A DNA stretch of 11,715 bases from JBBIRM01 sp964517975 (lineage in GTDB: Bacteria > Desulfobacterota > BSN033 > UBA1163), in the NCBI GenBank assembly GCA_964517975.1, contig CAZFDM010000097.1, forward strand, positions 1-11,715. Direction: 5' to 3'. Positions 1 through 4,932 of the stretch are shown here, piece by piece. The notes under the pieces were generated by a model. It was not told the DNA's origin and ran no database searches. It worked only from the letters and a program-made list of their open reading frames with translations. The translations under genes were made by a program, and so were the position numbers. Position 1 is the first letter of the stretch. Every line of letters begins with the position of its first letter.

Positions 1-373
1 CCTGAAGTTGTGTTTGAAGTTGAATGAAATTTTGATTGGCCTTCAACTCCGGATAGGCCTCGGCTACTGCGAAAAGACTCTTTAGCGTATCTCTGATCAT
101 GTTCTCTGCTTTTGCCATCTCCGAAGGAGTGGTTGCCTTCATGGCCATGGTTCTTGCTTCTGTCACTTTCTCAAAAACCGTCCTTTCGTGGGAGGCATAT
201 CCTTTGACCGTCTCGACCAAATTTGGGACAAGGTCAAATCGCTTCTTACACTGGACATCAATATCCGACCAGGAGGACTTAACTGTATTTCTGAGTCGAA
301 TTAGTTTGTTATAAATGCTGACAACACCAATGATCAGAACAACAATCACTATCAGAATAATCCAAATAGCCAT
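1..373 (-). CDS. lemA: LemA family protein, N-terminal part (runs off the left edge)
   Basis: The visible 124 residues begin with a short N-terminus (MAIW) and a hydrophobic anchor (about residues 4-19). A helical region follows containing VKSSWSDIDVQCKKRFDLVP (32-51), NLVETVKGYASHE and later AEAYPELKANQNF, which are the hallmark segments of the LemA family. Family members are membrane-anchored, mostly helical proteins with the bulk of the chain outside the cytoplasmic membrane; their molecular role is not settled. The start is supported by an excellent Shine-Dalgarno, AAAGGAGG, ending 6 bases before the ATG. The family is usually about 180-200 residues, so roughly a third is missing beyond position 1. 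The upstream gap is shared with the divergent operon starting at 809. Family assignment is secure; function is not. Confidence 0.93.
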   Translation of the reverse strand, partial: MAIWIILIVIVVLIIGVVSIYNKLIRLRNTVKSSWSDIDVQCKKRFDLVPNLVETVKGYASHERTVFEKVTEARTMAMKATTPSEMAKAENMIRDTLKSLFAVAEAYPELKANQNFIQLQTQLQ

Positions 374-398
374 TTTCAGCCTCCTTTGGTAATATTTT

Positions 399-425
399 GT
401 GGGTTTCACGAAATTCATAACCCAC
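399..425. repeat. 7-bp inverted repeat in the lemA leader
   Basis: GTGGGTT (399-405) and AACCCAC (419-425) are perfect inverted copies separated by 13 bases. The element lies 26 bp upstream of the lemA start codon, so it could be an operator or a hairpin in the lemA 5' leader. No T-run follows on the lemA strand, so it is not a terminator. The role is inference. Confidence 0.4.
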
Positions 426-440
426 TGTTTTACCTAAAAT

Positions 441-497
441 CCCCCTCATCCCTGCCTAGGGTAGGCAGGCTAACCCTCTACCCAACAGATAGAGGGG
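441..497. repeat. Paired-hairpin, REP-like intergenic element
   Basis: Two adjacent inverted repeats stand out as a C/G-rich island in very AT-rich DNA. CCTGCCTA (451-458) pairs perfectly with TAGGCAGG (462-469), and CCCTCTA (474-480) with TAGAGGG (490-496). The flanks are CCCCCTCAT and GGGGAAA. Such paired palindromes resemble the dispersed repetitive extragenic elements of many bacterial genomes. Only one copy is in this window, so dispersion cannot be shown. Confidence 0.45.
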
Positions 498-753
498 AAA
501 ATTCAAAATTAATATATTTTAACATAGTTTGTTTAAAATGAGCTGCATAATTTTGGTATATTTTCTAAAATTTATGTATAAATTTTTTATAAAATTAAAA
601 GAATAAATAATTACAAATAATTAGATTGAAAAAAAGGATTTAACTTAAAAATATGTATATTTCACTTATACATTCTCCGCTCTACAAACCCCTCTTTTGA
701 CCTCATTGATTTTAAAAATTCAATAAATTCAATTAGTTAAAAATTTTCAATTC
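498..753. other. AT-rich intergenic DNA with no gene
   Basis: This stretch is mostly A and T, carries stop codons in all frames at short spacing, and shows no convincing ribosome binding site or coding pattern. It separates the divergent lemA gene and the 809-1820 operon. Together with the repeats at 399-497 and the promoter at 754-770 it makes up the 374-808 gap. It could carry upstream activator sites for the sigma-54-type promoter, but I could not identify a specific repeated motif. Confidence 0.5.
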
Positions 754-770
754 TTGGCATACCAAATGCA
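754..770 (+). promoter_or_regulatory. Sigma-54-type (-24/-12) promoter
   Basis: TTGGCATACCAAATGCA matches the RpoN consensus YTGGCACG-N4-TTGCW, with the invariant GG (756-757) and GC (768-769) exactly 10 bases apart. Deviations are T for C and A for G after TGGCA, and A for the first T of TTGC. It lies 38 bp upstream of the first gene of the operon, leaving room for a start site near 781 and the AAAGGAGG ribosome site at 793-800. Sigma-54 promoters need an enhancer-binding activator; none is encoded in the window. Confidence 0.6.
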
Positions 771-808
771 TCTATAAGGGTGAAACTCAAAGAAAGGAGG
801 AATCGAAA

Positions 809-1084
809 ATGGAAAGAACAATAAAAGCAGGATTGATGGTAGGGTTAATGAGTTTAATTGCCTCTCCAGCATTTGCTCGCTCGATCAGTCTGAAGGAGGC
901 AGGAACCGCTCTTTGGATCTTCATTATCATCGGAGCCATCATTGTTCTTCTTCAATTGATCCCGGCAGCCATTCTCTTCTTCAGTTTCATTGGAACTGCC
1001 ACTACGGCTGTTTTCAAGAAAGGTAAGAAAGTAGAAGAGGAAGTGGTGGTTCCTGGTGCTGAGCCAGTGCCAGTCAAAAAGTGA
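809..1084 (+). CDS. Small exported single-pass membrane protein (paralogue of next gene)
   Basis: This 91-residue protein has a classic signal peptide: R3 and K6 in the n-region, a hydrophobic core, and a predicted cleavage after A23 in the A21-F22-A23 motif. A single strongly hydrophobic segment follows (about 35-61). The tail is charged, K/E-rich then V/P-rich (KKGKKVEEEVVVPG, ending PVPVKK). The segment QLIPAAILFFSFIGT (49-63) recurs almost unchanged in the next gene, so the two are paralogues. AAAGGAGG lies 8 bases before the ATG, and a sigma-54-type promoter lies just upstream. I do not recognise the family and assign no function. The context (paralogue plus receiver-domain protein under sigma-54) suggests an envelope-related regulated role, which is inference. 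Confidence 0.85.
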   Translation: MERTIKAGLMVGLMSLIASPAFARSISLKEAGTALWIFIIIGAIIVLLQLIPAAILFFSFIGTATTAVFKKGKKVEEEVVVPGAEPVPVKK

Positions 1085-1112
1085 GAAAGCCCTAAGAGGA
1101 GAGGAGAAGGTC

Positions 1113-1367
1113 ATGTCCTGGAGGATGAGGAAGATTCTGATGATGATAGGTCTAACCTGGATTCTTTCGATTTCGATTGGACTGGTTGCGATTGCCTATG
1201 CAGGAGGACTCAGAGGAATAGGGCTTTTAGGTGTCTGGTTTCTCTTTAGTTCGGGAATGGTGATCATTTTAGCTCAGTTGATTCCTATGGTCATTCTTCT
1301 TTCATCTTTCATTGGGACAGTATCCTCTTCTCACCGTAAACATGAGGTTCCTATCCCTGTGAGGTAG
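1113..1367 (+). CDS. Small membrane protein, second paralogue
   Basis: The protein has 84 residues. An in-frame ATG at 1056 would add 19 polar residues and overlap the previous gene. I prefer 1113 because a purine-rich GAGGAGAGGAGAAGG lies just before it and because it places a basic n-region (R4, R6, K7) directly before a hydrophobic signal segment ending A28-Y29-A30. The remainder is a Gly-rich stretch and one hydrophobic segment (about 38-64) with QLIPMVILLSSFIGT (55-69), which shares 11 of 15 positions with the preceding gene. A short basic/polar tail follows. The gene starts 28 bp after its paralogue and ends 24 bp before the receiver gene, so the three are almost certainly one operon. 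Function unknown. Confidence 0.82.
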   Translation: MSWRMRKILMMIGLTWILSISIGLVAIAYAGGLRGIGLLGVWFLFSSGMVIILAQLIPMVILLSSFIGTVSSSHRKHEVPIPVR

Positions 1368-1391
1368 GAGGAGGAGAGGAGGGGCATCAGC

Positions 1392-1820
1392 ATGAAGTCG
1401 AAAACGATACTTATAGCCTATCAGGATGATCTTTGGGTAAAATCCCTCTCCACTTTCTTTCATGGGATTGGATATCGGGTGGAGACGGCCAGGGCAGTGA
1501 GTGAGATCATTCAAAGAGTTCGGAGGGGAAAGATTCAGGTGGTGCTTATGGAGGATGAGGTCGAAGGAGTGAAGGCCTGGGATGTCGTCTCGTTGTTAAA
1601 GAAAATCAATCCAAGGATTCAGGTGATAATGATCTCTTCGGAGGGGAGTTTGAGTTTGGTAAGGCGCCTTCGAGGGGCAGGGATTTTTTATCAGGCAATG
1701 AAGCCGATTGATCTTGAGGAGATTCGTTCTGCTGTAGACTGTGCCTTTGAGAAGATTGAGAGAGAGAAGTCAAAAGAAGGATTCCTCTCCTTCCTCTTTC
1801 CAAAACTCTCCCCAGCATAA
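1392..1820 (+). CDS. Stand-alone atypical response-regulator receiver domain
   Basis: This 142-residue protein aligns along residues 4-123 with the receiver (CheY-like) fold. It opens KTILIAYQDD, has the beta-3 strand IQVVLMED (48-55), then VIMISSEGS (78-86) and the conserved Lys-Pro of QAMKPID (K104). Key residues differ from the norm. The acidic pair that binds Mg2+ after beta-1 (usually DD) is Y10-Q11, with D12-D13 displaced by two positions. The phospho-acceptor Asp aligns with E54. The switch Thr is Ser (S82 or S83). There is no output domain, only a short helical tail ending FLFPKLSPA. It may therefore signal without phosphorylation, or E54 may mimic the phosphorylated state; this is inference. 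Third gene of the sigma-54-type operon. Confidence 0.85.
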   Translation: MKSKTILIAYQDDLWVKSLSTFFHGIGYRVETARAVSEIIQRVRRGKIQVVLMEDEVEGVKAWDVVSLLKKINPRIQVIMISSEGSLSLVRRLRGAGIFYQAMKPIDLEEIRSAVDCAFEKIEREKSKEGFLSFLFPKLSPA

Positions 1821-1829
1821 GTGATAAAA

Positions 1830-1854
1830 AGAGGATGTTTTTAAAACACCTTCT
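1830..1854 (+). terminator. Imperfect hairpin just after the operon
   Basis: Ten bases after the receiver gene stop, 1830-1840 can pair with 1844-1854 (AGAGG.TGTTT against AAACA.CTTCT, with one A-C mismatch and one G-T pair, loop TTA). No good T-run follows on the plus strand, but an A-run precedes it, so it would look more like a terminator read on the minus strand. It may serve to end transcription in either direction; weak support. Confidence 0.35.
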
Positions 1855-1991
1855 AAAATAGGGACTTAAAAGGGGGATGGTTGAAGCCCATGTTGTAGTG
1901 TGGTTGTTGGAGGCAGGTGTTAATAATAAATTAATTTAATGGTTCTGTAATTTAGCAAAAATTTATAACTTATAGAAATGAAAAGATTTAA

Positions 1992-2147
1992 AAACCTTTT
2001 TCGTTCATTACTGGGAAAAACTGGGATTCAGGTTATGTGAGTAACTGGTCCATTGCTGGGATTTATCCAGATGAAGATGGGCTAGGGTGGACTGATTTTT
2101 CATTCGTTAAAAAGGAACCCACTGCATCACGATTGAAATTCCCATAA
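1992..2147 (+). pseudogene. Possible gene remnant, protein-like open stretch without a start
   Basis: A plus-strand frame is open for 51 codons from just after a TAA (1989-1991) to a TAA at 2145-2147. It reads like real protein, including TGKNWDSGYVSNWSIAGIYP and then DEDGLGWTDFSFVKKEP. Aromatic and Gly/Asp residues are well mixed, unlike the shadows of other genes. There is no ATG, no ribosome site, and its end overlaps the 3' end of bioN on the other strand. I do not recognise the family. It could be the C-terminal scrap of an exported protein gene, or chance. Confidence 0.3.
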
Positions 2148-2865
2148 GAATAAAAATTGGTATCAGTTGATCAATAGGTAATTTTGGCAGACGGATAGGC
2201 AGATCATCTCGATAGCCTCTTGCAGCAAGGGCCAAGGTCACCTCCTCTGCCCGTGAAATTGAACGCCGAAGAAGAGGGAGTGCAAGAAATTTCGCTTTTC
2301 GTAAAGGATTTTTGAGTTGATCTCCTAAACGGGCCTGATGAGCCAGACGGACCTCTTCGGCCTCATCCAAGATAATTGAGAAAAAACGAATGGTCAAAGA
2401 GACCATGAGCCCAATCGTTCTTTCAGAGAGAAAAGGGAGGGGTTTGATAAACCAGGAGATGGCCTCCTGGAGCTCTCTGGGGCGTGTGACAGCCGTAAAG
2501 AGGGTTGCATAACAGAGAATGAGTCCAAGTCGCCAGACAGTTATTCCACCGAGAGTGAGACCCTCTTTACGGATAGGAAGCTCGGGGAGAAAGGAAAAAC
2601 GGGTCCCTTGAGAGAATAGAATTTGAAAAAAGAAAAGAATAAAGAGGAGGATAGCCCAAAGCCTAAATTCACGAAGGAATTGTTTCAAGGGAAATCGAGA
2701 AAGAATGAAAAGCCCTATCCACATAACGGAGTTAAATAGGAATAATGAAATTTTGAATTGGAGGAGTGATAGAGTGATGATCAAGAGCCCCAAGACCTTG
2801 CATCGGGCATCCCAGTGATGAAGGAAAGAGTCTCCGGGGAAGTAGTGAAAAACTATTCGAGCCAT
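2107..2865 (-). CDS. bioN: ECF transporter transmembrane (T) component, biotin type
   Basis: BioN/EcfT couples ATP hydrolysis by the A component to movement of the substrate-binding S component in the cytoplasmic membrane. The 252-residue protein starts with FHYFPGDSFLHHWDARCKVL (6-25), the conserved N-terminal EcfT signature, and has several hydrophobic helices. Near the C-terminus it carries the two cytoplasmic coupling motifs with the Ala-Arg core that contact the ATPase: AHQARLG (175-181) and ALAARGY (212-218). I chose the ATG at 2865, 13 bases inside the end of bioM and behind a GGAAAGGA site. A TTG at 2898 would add 11 residues but has no ribosome site. The overlap with bioM suggests translational coupling. 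Last gene of the bioY-bioM-bioN unit; the biotin specificity is inferred from bioY. Confidence 0.9.
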   Translation of the reverse strand: MARIVFHYFPGDSFLHHWDARCKVLGLLIITLSLLQFKISLFLFNSVMWIGLFILSRFPLKQFLREFRLWAILLFILFFFQILFSQGTRFSFLPELPIRKEGLTLGGITVWRLGLILCYATLFTAVTRPRELQEAISWFIKPLPFLSERTIGLMVSLTIRFFSIILDEAEEVRLAHQARLGDQLKNPLRKAKFLALPLLRRSISRAEEVTLALAARGYRDDLPIRLPKLPIDQLIPIFILMGISIVMQWVPF

Positions 2866-3596
2866 GAAATCTTTTCCTTTCCCAAAAGGATGTAGCAAGG
2901 AGGGCGGATTCCAAATCGGTGAAGCTTCGACATGTGTTCTTTGGGTGGACCTACCGCCTTGAGTTCTCCATGGTAGGTGATAGCCATGCGGTCTACGTGT
3001 GCAATCACCTTTTCCACATCGTGGGTGGTTACGATAAGGGTATGTCCTTCACGGTGTAGGTTGATCATGTGCTTTAAAACTTCTTGAACCCCTAAATAGT
3101 CTAAAAAAGAAAAGGGTTCATCGAAAAGAATTACCTGAGGTCTCATCGCGAGCACTCCAGCAATGGCAAGTCGCCTTTTCTCTCCTCCTGAAAGGAGGTA
3201 ACAAGGCTTTTCTGAAAGATCTTGGAGCCCCATAACTTGAAGCGCCCAACCTACTCGTTTATCAATTTCACTTTTAGAGAGTCCAAGATTTTCGGGGCCA
3301 AAGGCAATATCTTCTCTCACTGTCTCTCCAACAATCTGACTATCGGGATCCTGAAAAACCATTCCTATTAGACCACGGACTTGCTTTGAGTCATTGTGGA
3401 TGGTGAAGCCATTGACGCGGATAGAACCTGAAGTAGGTTTAAACAAACCCCCAATGAGACGAAGGAGTGTTGTTTTACCACTTCCATTGGGACCACAGAT
3501 AAGAAGAAATTCACCTCTTTGGATGGTAAGGTTTATGCCTTTTAAAGCATGGGTCCCGTCAGGATAGTGGTAATCAAGGTTTAGGATCTCGATCAT
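2853..3596 (-). CDS. bioM: ECF transporter ATPase (A component), biotin type
   Basis: This is the ABC ATPase powering energy-coupling-factor uptake. All motifs of a working ATPase are present in 247 residues: Walker A GPNGSGKTT (35-43), Q-loop Q82 in VFQDPDSQIV, signature LSGGEKRR (135-142), Walker B VILFDEP with D159 and catalytic E160, D-loop FLD (164-166), and the switch His H192 in VTTHD. The length is normal for EcfA/BioM. Only one ATPase is encoded here, as in BioMNY systems where it acts as a homodimer, whereas group II ECF modules carry two. No strong Shine-Dalgarno precedes the ATG. A 96-bp spacer with a hairpin separates it from bioY, and it overlaps bioN by 13 bases. Confidence 0.93.
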   Translation of the reverse strand: MIEILNLDYHYPDGTHALKGINLTIQRGEFLLICGPNGSGKTTLLRLIGGLFKPTSGSIRVNGFTIHNDSKQVRGLIGMVFQDPDSQIVGETVREDIAFGPENLGLSKSEIDKRVGWALQVMGLQDLSEKPCYLLSGGEKRRLAIAGVLAMRPQVILFDEPFSFLDYLGVQEVLKHMINLHREGHTLIVTTHDVEKVIAHVDRMAITYHGELKAVGPPKEHMSKLHRFGIRPPCYILLGKEKISWLE

Positions 3597-3655
3597 ATCT
3601 TAGATGAAAACGTGTCCTTAATTCGTGTTCGTGTCCTGTGAAAAAATTTATCATT

Positions 3656-3687
3656 TCTGGGCAGAGTTTACCTAAACTAGACCCAGA
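3656..3687 (-). terminator. Hairpin between bioY and bioM, possible attenuator or processing site
   Basis: On the minus strand TCTGGG pairs with CCCAGA as an outer stem, and AGTTT with AAACT as an inner stem, around the loop AGGT, with a 3x3 internal loop between the stems. It begins 5 bp after the bioY stop. A run of six T follows after 9 bases (3641-3646). The gap between hairpin and T-run makes it a poor intrinsic terminator. It could attenuate transcription into bioMN or protect the bioY message. Confidence 0.4.
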
Positions 3688-3692
3688 TACGG

Positions 3693-4229
3693 TCAACTCA
3701 TTTGCCTTCTCAAAATGGGCCGGATAGCCCTCGCCAGCATAATAGCGACAACTGCTTTCACTGCATCCCCAATAAGGAAAGGAATTACCCCAACCATGAA
3801 TGTTTTTGACCACGACATTTGGGTCACCACTTTAAGCCAGGGAACTCCAGCCCCATAGATCACAAGCGACCCAATGATGACGGCAGAGATATCCAGAATC
3901 AGCAAATCAGGTGAGCGTTCTGAAATAAGGCCCGTGAGCCATGAAGCAAGGGCAAAACCGAAAAGATAACCTCCTGTGGGACCTAAAAGATGAGCCAATC
4001 CTCCTTTCCCTCCTGCAAAAACTGGAAGACCAATTGCACCCACTAAAAGGTAAAGCCCCATGCTGGCCAATCCCCAGCGACTTCCAAGAAGAAGTCCACT
4101 TAAAATGACGAAGAGGGTGGAAAGCACAATGGGTACAGGTCCAATGGGAACATGAATATATGCCCCCACAGCAGTAAGAGCAGCCATGAGGGAGACTAAA
4201 ACGACCATCCGTAATTTTTCAAGGGACAT
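3693..4229 (-). CDS. bioY: BioY, biotin-binding S component of an ECF transporter
   Basis: BioY is the membrane protein that captures biotin. The 178-residue protein is full length for the family, with about six hydrophobic helices. It shows family landmarks: VPIGPVPIVLSTLFVILSG (27-45), the LYLLVGAIGLPVFAGGKGG block (59-77), GPTGGYLFGF (83-92) and FLIGDAVKAV (151-160). The common Gln in the first block (family PxxLQTLF) is Ser here, a small departure. AGAGG lies 7 bases before the ATG. It is followed by bioM and bioN on the same strand, giving a complete BioMNY transporter. It is preceded by a BirA-type inverted repeat, so repression when biotin is plentiful is likely. No biotin synthesis genes are in the window. 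Confidence 0.94.
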   Translation of the reverse strand: MSLEKLRMVVLVSLMAALTAVGAYIHVPIGPVPIVLSTLFVILSGLLLGSRWGLASMGLYLLVGAIGLPVFAGGKGGLAHLLGPTGGYLFGFALASWLTGLISERSPDLLILDISAVIIGSLVIYGAGVPWLKVVTQMSWSKTFMVGVIPFLIGDAVKAVVAIMLARAIRPILRRQMS

Positions 4230-4310
4230 TATGAGCCTCTTTTCTAAAGTTTATTAATCCAAACGCCTTCAATCCTTCCCCCAGGGATGAAGAATTCAAA
4301 ACCGAAATAA

Positions 4311-4342
4311 TTGTCAACTAAATTTAAAATATAAGTTAACAA
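4311..4342. promoter_or_regulatory. BirA-type biotin operator upstream of bioY
   Basis: TTGTCAACT (4311-4319) and AGTTAACAA (4334-4342) are inverted copies with one mismatch, separated by 14 AT-rich bases. This is the shape of BirA boxes, described as TTGTAAACC or TTGTTAAC half-sites separated by about 14-16 bases upstream of biotin genes. It lies 82 bp before the bioY start, where biotinyl-AMP-bound BirA would block transcription. The DNA-binding BirA itself is not in the window. Confidence 0.75.
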
Positions 4343-4361
4343 ATTACCACTCCTCTGTCAA
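4333..4361 (-). promoter_or_regulatory. Likely sigma-70 promoter for bioYMN
   Basis: On the minus strand a perfect -35 TTGACA (4356-4361) is followed after 17 bases by TAACTT (4333-4338), or after 16 by TTAACT. The -10 is weak, but it overlaps the bioY-proximal... right-hand half-site of the BirA-type repeat, as expected for repression by promoter occlusion. Confidence 0.4.
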
Positions 4362-4374
4362 TGGCAGAATTTAT

Positions 4375-4403
4375 TTGGAATCTTTCATATAAATTGTTAT
4401 ACT
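4375..4403 (+). promoter_or_regulatory. Sigma-70-type promoter for the YvlD-like gene
   Basis: TTGGAA (4375-4380) and TATACT (4398-4403) are spaced by exactly 17 bases, matching four and five of six consensus positions. A start near 4410 would give a leader of about 29 bases carrying the AAAGAGGAA ribosome site before the ATG at 4439. It lies 32 bp from the BirA-type repeat and points away from bioY. Confidence 0.6.
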
Positions 4404-4438
4404 TTAAATGAATAAAAAAAGGTTTAGAAAGAGGAACG

Positions 4439-4780
4439 ATGTTTTTAATCCTTCGTCTCATCATCAATGTGATAGCCATTCTGATCATCGCCTACCTTTT
4501 CCCAGGGCTAATCTGGGTCGATGGATTTTGGTCGGCTCTATTGGCAGCCTTACTGCTTGGAATAGTCAACGCCATCCTTCGGCCCATTCTGGTCTTTTTC
4601 ACTCTTCCCCTCACGATATTAACATTAGGGCTTTTTCTTCTGGTCATTAATGGATTGATGCTTTGGTTGGTTTCAATCGTTGTGAGCGGGTTTCAGGTCA
4701 GTGGTTTTTGGGGCGCAGTATTGGGTTCGATTCTAATCAGTATCGTCAGTTGGCTCTTGTCGAGATTTTTACCTTCTTAA
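4439..4780 (+). CDS. YvlD / phage holin family 4-like membrane protein
   Basis: The 113-residue, highly hydrophobic protein has four predicted membrane segments (about 3-21, 28-47, 55-80 and 88-110) and almost no soluble part. It shows the family's characteristic LLGIVNAILRPILVFFTLPLTILTLGLFLLVINGLMLW block (about 39-74). Members (PF04020, YvlD-like) are labelled holin-like by resemblance, but most are chromosomal genes with no phage nearby. A role in envelope stress has been suggested for some; the biochemical function is unknown. No phage genes surround it here. AAAGAGGAA sits just before the ATG and a good sigma-70 promoter lies at 4375-4403. The gene is alone on its strand, divergent from bioYMN. 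Confidence 0.88.
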   Translation: MFLILRLIINVIAILIIAYLFPGLIWVDGFWSALLAALLLGIVNAILRPILVFFTLPLTILTLGLFLLVINGLMLWLVSIVVSGFQVSGFWGAVLGSILISIVSWLLSRFLPS

Positions 4781-4787
4781 AGGTAAA
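4768..4787 (+). repeat. Perfect 8-bp hairpin spanning the stop codon of the YvlD-like gene
   Basis: TTTACCTT (4768-4775) and AAGGTAAA (4780-4787) pair perfectly around a 4-base loop that contains part of the TAA stop. No T-run follows on the plus strand, so it is at best a weak terminator or an mRNA 3'-end protector. Confidence 0.4.
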
Positions 4788-4827
4788 TGTATTAGATTCT
4801 TCACAGCCAGTCAGAAGGGAGGAGCTA

Positions 4828-4917
4828 ATGTCCCAGAATGATATTGGAATTCAGTTTTTTGAAAAGGCCCCAACCAATTTTAAATTATTCTCTTTTACCA
4901 ATACTTCTCAATCTTAA
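4828..4917 (+). CDS. Possible 29-residue small ORF with strong ribosome site
   Basis: ATG at 4828 is preceded by GGGAGGAG with about 3-4 bases between, an unusually good Shine-Dalgarno for non-coding DNA. It opens a 29-codon frame beginning MSQNDIGIQFFEKAP and ending TSQS. There is no membrane segment or motif that I recognise. It lies 47 bp after the YvlD-like gene on the same strand, so could be co-transcribed. It may be a small protein, the surviving start of a decayed gene, or chance. Confidence 0.3.
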   Translation: MSQNDIGIQFFEKAPTNFKLFSFTNTSQS

Positions 4918-4932
4918 AATATATTTTTAGCC

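Noticed and set aside
2866..2898. TTG start giving an 11-residue extension of bioN
   Set aside because: It has no ribosome site and the family N-terminus begins right after the ATG at 2865.
3574..3813. 79-codon minus-strand open frame bridging bioY and bioM
   Set aside because: It overlaps both genes in another frame, lacks a ribosome site and reads as non-protein-like.
4408..4650. 80-codon plus-strand open frame starting just before the YvlD-like gene
   Set aside because: Its His/Ser/Arg-rich product is a shadow. The frame starting at 4439 has the ribosome site, promoter and family match.
4439..4780. Holin-like label as evidence of a prophage
   Set aside because: YvlD-like proteins are usually ordinary chromosomal membrane proteins, and no phage gene lies nearby.
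4663..4827. Longer version of the 4828-4917 small ORF starting at 4663
   Set aside because: The upstream part is an out-of-frame reading of the YvlD-like gene. Only the 4828 ATG has a ribosome site.
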